Assembly: GCF_964204645.1 (NCBI RefSeq)
Contig: NC_134031.1
Location: 8,532,501-8,596,500, forward strand
DNA length: 64,000 nt
DNA from: Tubulanus polymorphus
Lineage: Eukaryota > Nemertea > Palaeonemertea > Tubulaniformes > Tubulanidae
Direction: 5' to 3'
A program made the position numbers and the translations under genes. This document shows, one piece after another, positions 48,384 through 59,121 of this stretch (the first letter of the stretch is position 1; each line of letters starts with the position of its first letter). The notes beneath the pieces were generated by a model. That model did no database searches. It was not told the origin of the DNA and was given only the letters and a program-made list of their open reading frames with translations.

Positions 48384-49303
48384 ATGGTAGATAGTTTTCC
48401 AAAAGCTTTCCAATATAATAAATCAATTAAATATAATATTCCAGCAATAGATTTTAATAAAGATATTTCATATAGAAATGAAGTTTTAAATTCATAAATT
48501 GATTTATATATTTATGTTACTGAAACTAATTATTTTAATGTTAAGATGGAAAATATATTTCATGTGTATACAATTAATTTTAAAAATTTAAATGAGGCAA
48601 AACAATGGTTATTAAAATCTAATATGAAGTATTGGCAGAATCAATTAAATTTTGCTGTTTATTGCGCAACAACAGGATGTGGTATAAGTTGGAATGATCA
48701 TTTAAATAAACCAAGTTTACCATTGATGTTATCACTTTTTAGATTTCATACTTATTTTCAAATAAAATTAATATTAGATGAATTAGAATGTCCTTTATCA
48801 GGTTCAAAATATTTTAAAGAATTGAATAATAATATTAATTTTTCTAAGTTTTATAAAATATGTAATGAATTTAATATTAATTCAAATAATGATTTTAGAG
48901 CAAAAATGGGTGGATTAGGAATATTATATACTAAAGAATTTGGAAAAATAATGACAAATTCAGATATAAGAACACTAAATTGGAATGAATTACCAAAATA
49001 TTATAATAATATACAACAACAAAATAATAATGGTTGGGTTAATTTCATTTTAGAAAATATGAAGGTTTTACTAAAGCTGGAATACAAAGAATAGATCAAT
49101 CTATTAGAACTTATTTGATATGTATTTTAGGTGCGCAAGTTGAAACAAGATCACCAATAGTTGGAAATGATAACACTTCATTCGATGCGCAGAAACAATT
49201 CAAAGTATTATTTGAAGATTCCATTCTTAATGATAAAAATAGATCGATTCCAGAAAACATTGTAAGATATCAAAATTATTTAGATAAATCACATATTAGA
49301 TGA
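48384..49303 (+). pseudogene. Unknown Polinton protein of about 306 residues, one stop and one frameshift
   Basis: It starts at ATTATATAAATGG. The frame is open to about 49070 apart from TAA at codon 38 (48495). It then shifts by one base, and the second part ends at TGA 49301-49303. Landmarks are QLNFAVYCATTGCGISWNDH, PLMLSLFRFHTYFQ and QRIDQSIRTYLICILGAQVE. Proteins with 'fa.Ya.t.cG.s..Hl' are common in Polintons and adintoviruses and have been regarded as a virion component, but function is unproven. Confidence 0.6.
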
Positions 49304-49357
49304 AATTATTGTATAGGCCTTAATCTATTAATTATTTCTAATGATTTAGTATTAAAG

Positions 49358-49699
49358 ATGGGAAATATAATTGGTTATAATAATCTAATTAAAACTGAAA
49401 CAATAAATAATTCATTTGGATTAAATGATATAAATAAAAAAATTATCACTGCTCCAAAATTAATGGAAGGTGAAAAAAATAAAAAACATATTCAATCAAC
49501 AGAAACTAAAACTAATAATATAAAATTAAATAATGATTCTAAAATAAAAGATTACAATACTACAGAAGATATAAAAACTGATAATATTCAACATGAAATA
49601 ATTAAACAAAATGATGATAATAAATCCCATGAAAATGCTAAATTAGCTATAACTTGTATAGGAATTGTAATCGGAGGAATATTATATTTTAAATTTTAA
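49358..49699 (+). CDS. Putative myristoylated, C-terminally anchored protein
   Basis: An intact 113-codon ORF beginning MGNIIGYNNL, with Gly2 suitable for N-myristoylation, although the residue at position 6 is not the usual Ser/Thr. The middle is Asn/Lys/Thr-rich and hydrophilic. The C-terminus LAITCIGIVIGGILYF is a membrane helix ending four residues later. The start lacks the TAAATG motif (ATTAAAGATG), unlike its neighbours. It could be a membrane-associated virion protein. Confidence 0.5.
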   Translation: MGNIIGYNNLIKTETINNSFGLNDINKKIITAPKLMEGEKNKKHIQSTETKTNNIKLNNDSKIKDYNTTEDIKTDNIQHEIIKQNDDNKSHENAKLAITCIGIVIGGILYFKF

Positions 49700-52186
49700 T
49701 TTTTTTATTATGTAAATGGATGTAGAAGGTGGAGAAGATTATGAAATGGGAGAAATGGGAATTAATAATGAGGGATATATTGATGATGATTATAATGATG
49801 CAGAAACTAATATTGATAATGATGATGAATCAGCATATAATTCTAATTTAGCAGATAGTGGTTCTAAAGGCCCATCAACAGATGAATTTGATAGAAGAAC
49901 TAGATCGAGAATAAATCCTAAAAATAAAAATCAAGGTTTATTAAAGCAAAATTTAGAATATAATGAATATATTTATAATTTCAAACATGTATTTGAAAAA
50001 TCTGGATATAATATCAATGATAGAGGCGCTAGATATTTAGTACAAGAATTAAAATATTTAGATGGTGAATATTATTATCGTTTGAAAGATGATTATTATA
50101 TTGATATCTCTTATAAAAAACAAGACAAAATATTAGCAGAATCAACTTTGCTCAAGTTAGACCTATCTAGAATTAAAAGAGTAAGAAATAGTAATGAAAT
50201 AAATGATGTAACACAAGCATAAATTATTAAAAATGAAAGAGTATTTAATAAAGAATTAATAAATTATTTGAAACAATCAATAATAATTTAGAACCAAAAA
50301 CAACTTCTGGTAAACTTAAATCAAATAAAGTTCCAATTGATAAACTTTTACCAAATGGATTACTTGATGCAACAGATCAAGAATTAGAAGATTTAGATAT
50401 ATTTTCTGATAAAGCAATTAGAGAAATTATTAGTATAAGACTTGCATCTGATAAAATTGCGCATGATAAAAGTATAAGAGATTTTAAAATTAGAACTTTG
50501 GAAAAAGATAGAACTGATAAAATTAAAGAAATAGAACAATTAGAATTAGATAGAGATAATAAAGTTATTGAAGAAATCGAATTTAAAAAAAGAAATGCGT
50601 ATTTAGAAAAAGAAAAAGATGATTTAGAATATAATATAGAATTACAAAAAGAAGAAATTAAATTATTATTAAAATCATATGATTATAATATTAATAGATT
50701 AAAAGTTATTTTTAATGATTTGTTGATAAAACCAAATTCTGAAATATCATTGAAAGATAGAATAAAATTATTATTTAAATTAGAAGGAATAACAATTCTT
50801 TCAATTCTAACAGCTGTAACTATGTTATTTACAACAATAGGTTTAGCTATATCAAATTCACTGAAATCTACTCCTACTCCCAATAAACCGGATAAACCCC
50901 CAGATAATAATAATTCTATACAAGATAAAGTTAAAGATGGTTTAAAGAAATTAGCAAAATATTTATGGGAACTATCTAAAAAATCTGCTGCAGCATTGCC
51001 CGGAGTTATTGCATCAATTGTTGGTTTTATATTGAAATCTGCAGGAAACATTATTAACTTTGCTGCTGAACATATTATTAGGGTTTTCTGTTACATTACA
51101 GAAAACCCTATTGAGATTCGCGTGTTTCTTATTATCATTATTATTATTATTATTATTTTTTTCCACACATTTTTTGTCAAAAGTACATAGGCTTTTTTAC
51201 ATTACCGCTGTTGCCGATACAATCCGTTTGATATCATTTAGCTCACTTCGATCTACAAATACTCCGCGCAAATTTTGAAGAATCAACGTTACAAAAGCAC
51301 TGTCGGGCCGTAAACATCGAAAATTGAGCCCCATTCAAAGAGCCGACATGTTTTTCTAAGTCGTCTATCCGAAATCTACCGCACGTTTCTTGTCACATCG
51401 ATTATCAAATCAAGCATAAATTAACAAATTTATTACCCAAAGATTGCACATTCTGTCGCGGTTTTTAAAAAACTAATTTTAACAATAACCCATTTTCCTC
51501 ATCAAATTATAATACCAATACACAGGAAATTTACTACTTTAGATTTTAAAAGCACTGTCGAGCCGTAAACATCGACGAATCGACGTGTGTTACTACATCG
51601 TCGTTCCGGGAATCAGCTGCGAGTTTCTCCTCATTCTGTGAATCAAATCGAGTACAAGTTAATTTATTACTACCAGTGATTTGGCTGCGGGCGTCAAGCA
51701 GTTAATTTAGCAATACCTATTTTTCTTTACCAAATTTACCGTGTTTTTACTAAGATAAATCATAAGTGTACCGGGGAGTCGTAGGCCTAAACTAAACACG
51801 CCGAAGAGATATAGCGGAGAAAAGCTGTTATGTCGACGAGGTATCAAAATAAAAGAATATATTACTTTATTCGGCCGCGGGCCTCTATATCAATACCATC
51901 AATACTCTATATTTCCTACAGTACATACCGATCATTGTCAAATCCACAAGGTATTTACTAAATACAAGTATATAACACACTCCTATCCGTATGCTGGACT
52001 CACACTTGACATTCGGAGTAAGCGTTTGCTGTGGGGGAAAGGAGATCGTTCGCTGTGTCGCTTGAAGTGTTTATCGAGTTTTACGCGACCTTAAAGCTTT
52101 AGTATGGTGGCTGATAAGATAAAAAACACGAATATGCAAATGAGGGCGACATTACGACAAAACTAAAATAACGCGAGAAAACAATG

Positions 52187-53770
52187 ATTTTGATTTTGTT
52201 GCCCGTGACAATTCATTATTTTGGTTTTATCGCCCACGACAATTCATTACTTTGGTTTTATCGCCAGCGACAATGCATTATTTTGGTTTTGTCGCCCGCG
52301 ACAATTCTTCTTTTTGGTTTTGTCGCCCGCGACAATTCATTATTTTGGTTTTATATTTTGTTTTTGTCGCCCGCGACAATTTTCTTTTTTGGTTTTGTCG
52401 CCCGCGACAATTCAATATTTTGGTTTTATCGCCTGCGACAATTCAATATTTTGGTTTTATCGCCCGCAATAATTCATTATTTTGGTTTTGTCGCCTGAGA
52501 CAATTCATTATTTTGGTTTTATCGCCCGCGACAATTCATTATTACGGTTTTGTCGCCCGCGACAATTCATTATTTTGGTTTTGTCGCCCCGACAATTCTT
52601 TTTTTAGTTTTGTCGCCCGCGAAAATTCATTAGTTTGGTTTTGTCGCCCACGACAATTCAATATTTTGGTTTTGTCGCCCGCGACAATTCAATATTTTGG
52701 TTTTGTCGCCCGCGACAATTCATTATTTTGGTTTTATCGCCCGCGACAATTCATTATTTTGGTTTTGTCGCCCCGACAATTCTTTTTTTGGTTTTGTCGC
52801 CCGCGAAAATTCATGAGTTTGGTTTTGTCGCCCGCGATAATTCATTATTTTGGTTTTATCGCCCGCGACAATTCATTATTTTGGTTTTGTCGCCCGAGAC
52901 AATTCATTACTTTAGTATTGTCGCCCGCGACAATTCATTATTTTAGTTTTGTCGCCTGGACAATTCACCATTTTGGTTTTGTCGCCTGCGACAATTCATT
53001 ATTTTGGTTTTGTCGCCCCGACAGTTCTTTTTTTGGTTTTGTCGCCCGCGACAATTCATTAGTTTGGTTTTGTCGCCCGAGACAATTCATTATTATAGTT
53101 TTGTCGCCCGCGACAATTCATTATTTTGGTTTTGTCGCCTGGACAATTCACCATTTTGGTTTTGTCGCCTGTGACAATTCATTATTTTGGTTTTGTCGCC
53201 CCGACAGTTCTTTTTTTGGTTTTGTCGCCCGCGACAATTCATTATTTTGGTTTTGTCGCCCCGACAGTTCTTTTTTTGGTTTTGTCGCCCGCGACAATTC
53301 ATTATTTTGGTTTTGTCGCCCGCGACAATTCAATATTTTGGTTTTATCGCCCACGACAATACATTATTTTGGTTTTATCACCCGCAACAATTCAATATTT
53401 TGTTTTTATCGCCCGCGACAATTCTTGTTTTTGGTTTTGTCGCCCGCGACAATTCATTATTTTGGTTTTATCGCCCGCGACAATTTAATGTTTTGGTTTA
53501 TCGCCCGCGATAATACATTATTTTGGTTTTATCACCCGCAACAATTCAATATTTTGTTTTTATCGCCCGAGACAATTCATTATTTTGGTTTTATCGCCCG
53601 CGACAATTCAATATTTTTGTTTTATCGCCCGCGACAATTCATTAGTTTGGTTTTATCGCCCGCGACAATTCATTAGTTTGGTTTTGTCGCCCGCGACAAT
53701 TCAATATTTTGGTTTTATCACCCGCGACAATTCATTAGTTTGGTTTTGTCGCCCATGACAATTCTTTTTC
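52187..53770 (+). repeat. 31-bp hairpin minisatellite, about 50 copies
   Basis: The unit is about 31 bp with the core TTTTGTCGCCCGCGACAATTC; a 30-bp variant has CCCCGACA in place of CCCGCGACA. TTGTCGC and GCGACAA in each unit pair to give a 7-bp stem with a CC loop. Units with TTCTTTTTTT and ATTCATTATT alternate, which gives higher-order repeats near 53190-53300. Because 31 is not divisible by 3 and the unit lacks stops, all three forward frames stay open; this is not evidence of coding. Confidence 0.92.
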
Positions 53771-53872
53771 AGTCCACTTGGGACTTTAGTCCCAGCGGGC
53801 TATTGTGTTCACTTTTCTTCAGTCCGTCCGTCCATAGACGGAATACAGTTATTTTGGGAAGTTTTGAAGACG
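53769..53872 (+). mobile_element. H1 5'-terminal fragment within H2
   Basis: CAGTCCACTTGGGACTTTAG through GTCCGTCC and AGACGGAATACAGTTATTTT matches the first ~100 bp of H1. It stops at GAAGACGCG and is joined directly to the RT fragment. It therefore shows capture or deletion, not a whole H1. Confidence 0.65.
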
Positions 53873-54040
53873 CGTTCCGTTGATTTCGGTTACAAGTTTC
53901 TGTTCAGAGATAACTGCTGAGCCATTTTAACGACCTATCATTGATACTGTTTCCTAATAGCCTCTATAGTAATGGCTGATGTTGAACCTTATCAAATGCT
54001 TTGTTGAAATCCACCGTTGAACAGGATTCTAAGACTGTGC
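53873..54040 (-). pseudogene. LINE reverse transcriptase fragment within H2
   Basis: It matches the fragments at 26.6-26.76 and 29.63-29.89 kb. On the minus strand the DFNKAFDK palm motif lies near 53995-54018. It is joined to the H2 3' terminus, as at 29.9 kb. Confidence 0.6.
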
Positions 54041-54161
54041 AGAAAATTTGTTATCGCTGCTTTGCAGCTATATTTTTATTTTTAATTACAGTTGTAAGTG
54101 CAATTATTTTTGGGTAAGTAAACATGATAAAAAATAAATAATTAATTTTTTTGTTAAATAA

Positions 54162-55412
54162 ATGAGTGGGAGTTATATCAATCCTTCTAAGAATCATAGA
54201 ATATCTAATGCTATTAAAGCAGAAAGATCACATCATATAATTACTCATAACCCTTCTAATATTAATCCTGATGAAACTTTATATGTTAGAATTCCTCGAT
54301 TAACACAAAATACTTTTTATGTTCCAAATAGTATTTATTTATCAGCCGATATAAAAGTAACCGGTAATAATAATAATTATGTTGTCGATAATGTTGGAAG
54401 ATATTTGATTAAAAAATTAATAATAAAGATTGGACCAGAAACAGTTTTCTCATTAGATGATTATAATTTATTTATGCATTATAAAGATTTATGGTTAACT
54501 AAAGAAAATAGAAATAATATGATATTCCAACGAATCCAATCAGAAAACCAAAATAAATTAAGATCAGAAGCACATAATGCAATATTAACTAATGCTATAG
54601 ATAAATTGATAAAAAGTATATATGGAAGCAAATATGAAATTCCATTAGACTTTGAATTGATAAATAATAATGCGCCTTTATATAAATACGCAATTCAAGA
54701 AGATGTTATATTCGAAATAACATTTGCTCCTGTAAATGAAATTGTAATATCTAGCGTTGTTAAAGATATGGGTTATAAATTATCGAATATATGTTAAGAA
54801 TATGATACAGTAACTGATGAAAATATTTCAAGTATAATTCAAACTCAATACAATCAAGGATTTTCATTATTATATGATTATATTGATAAATTTAAAACTG
54901 TAACTATTAATGCAGGTGATGAAATAATTAATGAGAATATTAACTTCCCAAGAAGATCTATTAAAGGTATATTAATATTTTTTACCATTGCAAGATATAC
55001 TAATGGTGCAATAAATGTTGATAATTATTATAATCCTGAAATAACAAAAGTAGAAATAACTATCGAAGGAATAGCAAATAAGATATTTTGTCAAGGAATG
55101 AGAATGATAGATCAATGGCCAGAAATTAGAAAACATTTTATGAATGAAAAAGTAAAATCATCTGAAAATTGTAATATGAATCAAATTGATTATTATACCG
55201 GTAATAAATATGCATTATGGTTAGATTTTAGAACAACAGAGGATAATAATTCATTACATGGTTCTGGAAAAAAACTACAGAACACTAAAGATGGAATACA
55301 ATTATTCATGACAAAGAATAAAGGAATCAAAAATTTTAAAATGCACATTTATATTATATCTGACGCGCAATTAAATATTGTAAATTCTCAATTAAATAGT
55401 ATTATGTATTAG
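54162..55412 (+). CDS. MCP: Major capsid protein (double jelly-roll), one internal TAA
   Basis: It starts at TTAAATAAATGAG. The frame is open for 416 codons except TAA at codon 212 (54795-54797), and it ends in TAG. Landmarks are HIITHNPSNINPDETLYVRI, YVDNVGRYLIKKLIIKIG-like text after NNNN, KDLWLTKENRNNM in the first barrel, and WPEIRKHFM, ALWLDFRT and FKMHIYIISDAQLN in the second. This is the pattern of the Polinton/adintovirus double jelly-roll MCP, whose trimers tile the icosahedral shell. Length fits the family (about 400-600). As written, translation would give only the first barrel. Confidence 0.75.
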
Positions 55413-55444
55413 AATTTTAACTTTAATAAAAATTTATATAATAA

Positions 55445-56263
55445 ATGGAAGGAGGTAAAGTATATAAACATATTCCATACATCGATACACATGAAAATAA
55501 TGATGGCTTATATTATGAAATACCTTGTAATATAGCTTTGATATTTGATCCTATTTTCAAAATTTATAAAACTAAACGAATAGAAATCGATAATAATTAA
55601 AGTGGTGTTGTTGATAATTTAAGTAATGTAATTGATAATAATGTAATACCTTCTACATCTAATAATGTAATACCTTCTACATCTAATAATGTAATACCTT
55701 CTACATCTAATAATGTAATACCTTCTACTTCAAATAATGAAATAATATTAAATATTAGTGAAAATAGAAATTATTGTGATTATTGTAAAGGTGAATTTTC
55801 AAACGCTCCATCAAATTGGAATAAACATATGAATACAAAGGTACATATGACTAATGTAATAGAACGTGTTGGTTTAAGAGAATTTATAGAACACCCATTT
55901 ATATATGTTACAAAGTTTGTTTCAAATAAAAAAGTAAATGGTAAAGAATTATATGAAGATTTATTATTAGCAACACCTAATAAAGATGAATTAGATTTAA
56001 CCGATGCTATTAAAATATTAGGATCAAACATTGTAAATGAAATATTAGGAGCAAACACTAAGAAAGATGATAATGAAAATATAGTTACAGGAAATCGTAT
56101 TGATAATAAAGATTATGTAGACACACTTTTGGTGAAAGATAAAGAAGAAACTATTGATGATGCGGTAGAAAGGATGAATAAGTATAACAATAAAGCAACT
56201 ATTGATGATGATACGGTAGAGAGTTTGAATAAATTGTTAGGGTCTGATAGTGAAAGTGATTAA
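55445..56263 (+). pseudogene. C2H2 zinc-finger protein with octapeptide repeats, one TAA
   Basis: It starts at TATATAATAAATGG. One frame covers 272 codons with TAA at codon 52 (55598). After it come four to five copies of an NNVIPSTS octapeptide (55640-55735), a single C2H2 finger (CDYC, then 13 residues, H, 5 residues, H; near 55770-55845), and an acidic helical C-terminus ending LLGSDSESD. One finger of this type in a Polinton is unusual; it may bind nucleic acid. Family not recognised. Confidence 0.5.
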
Positions 56264-56329
56264 GATATTAATTATATTTAATCAAATAATAATATTGGTT
56301 GAAAATTGTATAAAATAGTAGTTAATAAA

Positions 56330-56450
56330 AAAGGGCTTTAGGTATTAGGGTATCTAATAGGGTATCTAATACATGGGTAGGTATTAGGGTATATAATAGG
56401 GTATCAGGTATTAGGGTATCTAATAGGGTATCTTATACATAGGTATATAA
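56330..56450 (+). repeat. AGGGTATCTAAT tandem repeats at the convergent gene junction
   Basis: About nine irregular units of TAGGGTATCTAA/TAGGTATTAGGGTATAT lie between the stop of the zinc-finger gene and the stop of the ATPase gene. They are telomere-like in G-richness but not telomeric. They could serve in transcription termination for both strands. Confidence 0.6.
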
Positions 56451-56454
56451 ATAG

Positions 56455-57066
56455 TTATTTTATAAACTTATATTCATATGGAAATTGAAGCCTCAGAAAT
56501 AATTTTGAACCTTTATTATTCTTTAATTTATTCATATATTCATCATGTAATTCAGTAGGTATAATTTGATTTTCTTCCAATGATTGTTGCATAGATTTTC
56601 TATCTTTGTTATAAAATAAAACTAGAAATCTTATATTCTCCCTAAAGTCTTTAACAATTGAATTATATTTTTGATTTAAAACCCATGTTGTTATCCCAAA
56701 ATGTCTCCCAGAAAAAGCTAGATAACATAACTCACTTTCTCTCACTTTTGAATCATGTAAATTAGCGCAATCATCTATAATGAATAATGTATTTGATCCT
56801 TTATAAGTATCAATTGCTATTTTAATACAATTATCTAAATTTTCTTTTACTGTTTTAGGATCTAATATAATAAACTGTTTTATCTTAACTATATCTCTAT
56901 TTTATGTTTTATTCATTTCATAAGTAGGACAAAATAATATTATATTATCAAAATGATTCTTATAAATAGTTTCTAACAAGTCTAATATGAAATGTGTTTT
57001 ACCACAATTTGTTACTTCAGTTATTAACATATCATGCGGTTCAAATATAAATAAATCTTTATTCAT
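56455..57066 (-). pseudogene. FtsK/HerA-type packaging ATPase, one TAA
   Basis: The start ATG overlaps the integrase stop (ATGAATAA). Visible are Walker A EVTNCGKTHFILDLLE, Walker B LFIIDDCAN, and FSGRHFGITTWVLNQKY plus FYNKDRKSMQQ, all typical of the A32-like genome-packaging ATPase. TAA interrupts at codon 55 (56902). The Walker A segment has E where a glycine (GxTxxGKT) is usual, so the P-loop may be damaged. Total 203 codons, near the family length (200-260). Confidence 0.8.
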
Positions 57067-58151
57067 TTATTCTTTTAATTTTACTAGATAAAATCCATTC
57101 ATTAAATTTATCATCATATCCTTTATATTTCACCAAAGAATACTTTTTTCCTTTAAGAGTTTTTGTTTTCAATACTTTTTCTATTTTGTATTCTATTTCA
57201 TCTGGATTTGGTACAAGTGATAATTCTTGTTCATAGAAATAACCTAATATTTCTTCGTCTTTTAGATCTTCTAATTTATAAACAAATGGTTTAGTTAATA
57301 TTATCTTTTTAATCTTAAATATTTCTTCCGTAAAATTAGGGGTATAACCTTTTATAAAATGTTTTTCTATATTTAGATATTCTTACGTGTTGTCCAATTT
57401 TAAATTTAGGTTCGCCGAAATCATGTGTAACAAATGCTCCATATAAATTATTCCAAACTATTTCCGAATTATCTTCTTTTCTAGCTTGTATAGGTTTCAT
57501 ATTTATAGAACTATGTTTAGAATTATTATAACCTTTCACTAAATGATCTAACACATCGATATATTTATATGTTTCATTAGCAGTAAAATATTTCCACATT
57601 CTAGTTTTCAATGTTTTATTAAATCTTTCTATAATAGATGCTTTTTTATCTGAATGTGTTGAAAAATAATCTACGTCGTTATCAGATAATAGTTTTTTGA
57701 AATGTTTGTTATAAAATTCCTTACCTTCATCAAATTGTATCTTATCTGGAATAGCTTCTTTAAATATTGATTTAAAAGCATTTGTCACTTCTATACCAGT
57801 TTTATTTTTGATTGCAATTGACCATGCGTATTTACTGAATATGTCTATAACATTCAGTATCCAGAATTATCCTTTGTTGTGTTCTTCTAAGTTCTTCATG
57901 TCAATTAAATCTGCTTGCCATTGTTGATCGATATATGAAACCATAACTTTTCTTGTTGAATAAGTTTTATCCATTTTCTTGTGTATTTGATATGTTGGTT
58001 GATTTTGTAACCATGATTTTAATTCACTATATTTTATATTGCCATTTTCCTTATCAGATTTAATTTTATTTCATAATTCTGAAACGTTAGAATATGATAC
58101 TTCACTTTCTGGGTTATAATATAAATCTCTTAAATATTGTTCTTTTTTCAT
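57059..58151 (-). pseudogene. int: Retrovirus-like integrase with chromodomain, decayed
   Basis: It begins MKKEQYLRDLYYN. The D-D-E residues are in WQADLIDMK, FDEGKEFYN and IIERFNKTLKTRMW, and the SH3-like part is FKIGQHVRISKYR. In another frame the C-terminus is a chromodomain (YKIEKVL, then VKYKGYDDKFNEW). Breaks: TGA at codon 27 (58071), TAA at codon 95 (57867), and a frameshift near 57340. Polinton integrases insert the linear element with a 6-bp duplication. The gene ends within the start of the ATPase gene. Confidence 0.85.
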
Positions 58152-58157
58152 CTTATT

Positions 58158-58526
58158 TTAATCCATTAATAATAATTTAGATTTAGTTTCAATGGCTTTA
58201 TGATTTGACTTATTTTCTGGTATGATAGGTTTATCATCATTGGAATCATCTTTATCATCAGATTTGAATTTTGATTTATATATTACACCGGATAATATAA
58301 TAATTGTGATTTACCCAATCGTAATATATAGGTAATTATTTCTTCCACTATTAGAAGAATTAGATGGATTGTTATTTGAATCAATATCAGATAATTTCTG
58401 TGATTCATTTATATCAGTTAATTTCTTTTTCTTAGCTTTTTTTAATTCTTAAGATCTTTTACCTAATTCTCTTGCCCATTTAATTTGTTTCTCGGATCTA
58501 GGCTTTTTCTTGACGCCATCACTCAT
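58158..58526 (-). pseudogene. Small basic protein with C-terminal membrane helix, two TAA codons
   Basis: The start overlaps the stop of the upstream gene (ATGAGTGA). It begins KKKPRSEKQIKWARELGKRS, a Lys/Arg-rich segment known from Polinton small proteins. TAA occurs at codons 26 (58449) and 72 (58311). After a Ser/Asn-rich linker comes a hydrophobic ITIIILSGVIY and an acidic tail. It could bind DNA or membranes; the function is unknown. Confidence 0.5.
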
Positions 58527-59121
58527 TTATTTTAGTAAATTTTTGTTCTGATTCATTTTCTGTTTCGCCGTTTGGTTGTAGTACATCTGTTTCGTTCTTA
58601 CCTGATTTATATTCCATAGGTTTGATATTCGAAAATGTTATGACACAAGTAGAAATTAATGTCATAACCGATCCTAATTGGAATGAAGCGTATCCAACCC
58701 ATTTTTGTAATTCAGTCATAACTAAATAGTCATTTTTCAAATCACTATATAATTTATTTTCATCATCAATTGGTATTAACTGGTTACATAACTTAGAATA
58801 ACATTTGACAATACCATCTGAAATAGAATCATTTATTCCGGCTAATCTTGCCTCTTCATAAATCTTAAAATATTTTGTTACTTTATCTGGTTTCATAGCA
58901 TCTAATTCTTGAAAAGTTATTATTTTTCCCAAGAAATCCTTAGATTTCCCTCCAGCAATCAATAGTTCTAGATGACGCTTACAATATAAATAGTATTCAT
59001 AATCTATATTACAATTAACTTGAGCACAATTAGTTACAACTGTATCTTTATTATCACTTATACCCAAATCATCTAATGTTTTTTCAATATTAATATTATT
59101 CTTATTAGATTTCTTTGACAT
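58519..59121 (-). CDS. Unknown 200-residue Polinton protein, intact
   Basis: It starts at TAATATAAATG and ends in TGA overlapping the next start. Landmarks are CKRHLELLIAGGKSKDFLGK, YFKIYEEARL, KCYSKLCNQLIPIDDENKLY and a late hydrophobic segment LGSVMTLISTCVITFSNI. The 'GKSKDFLG...L' pattern recurs in Polintons of many animals, with no assigned function. It is one of the few genes here without a stop or frameshift. Confidence 0.65.
   Translation of the reverse strand: MSKKSNKNNINIEKTLDDLGISDNKDTVVTNCAQVNCNIDYEYYLYCKRHLELLIAGGKSKDFLGKIITFQELDAMKPDKVTKYFKIYEEARLAGINDSISDGIVKCYSKLCNQLIPIDDENKLYSDLKNDYLVMTELQKWVGYASFQLGSVMTLISTCVITFSNIKPMEYKSGKNETDVLQPNGETENESEQKFTKINE

Larger units (their letters stand above)
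51079..54074 (+). mobile_element. H2 Helentron-like element, 3.0 kb, inside a Polinton gene
   Basis: It starts TAGGGTTTTCTG and ends with the GCTGCTTTGCAGC hairpin plus TATATT, between T (51078) and T (54075), with no target duplication. Contents in order: a 5' stem-loop (GGGTTTTCTG with CAGAAAACCC, 51081-51108), a block shared with 22.8-25.0 kb, the 31-bp minisatellite (52187-53770), a 5' H1 fragment (53769-53872) and an LINE RT fragment (53873-54040). It has no gene of its own, so it is non-autonomous. Confidence 0.88.
49716..54117 (+). pseudogene. Large acidic/coiled-coil membrane protein split by an H2 element
   Basis: It starts at ATTATGTAAATGG. The N-terminal part (to 50222) is Asp/Glu/Asn-rich; a TAA is at codon 169 and a frameshift lies near 50270. 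It continues as coiled coil (EYNIELQKEEIKLLLKSYD), a membrane helix (ILSILTAVTMLFTTIGLAI), a Pro-rich linker and the AAALPGVIASIVGFILKSAG segment typical of Polinton proteins. At 51078 the reading frame is cut by the H2 insertion; the last 14 codons (ending VSAIIFG) resume at 54075 and stop at 54117. The role is unknown. The ALPG...FILK helix suggests a membrane-active virion protein. Confidence 0.7.

Noticed and set aside
52252-53676. A 474-codon open frame rich in Phe, Arg and Asp
   Set aside because: It is an artefact of the 31-bp minisatellite: the unit has no stop in any forward frame and the three frames give the same peptide in rotation.
52187-53770. CRISPR-like array
   Set aside because: There are no unique spacers between the repeats; it is a head-to-tail minisatellite in animal DNA.
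56330-56450. Telomeric repeat or chromosome end
   Set aside because: The units are irregular AGGGTATCTAAT-like words, short in extent and inside a mobile element.
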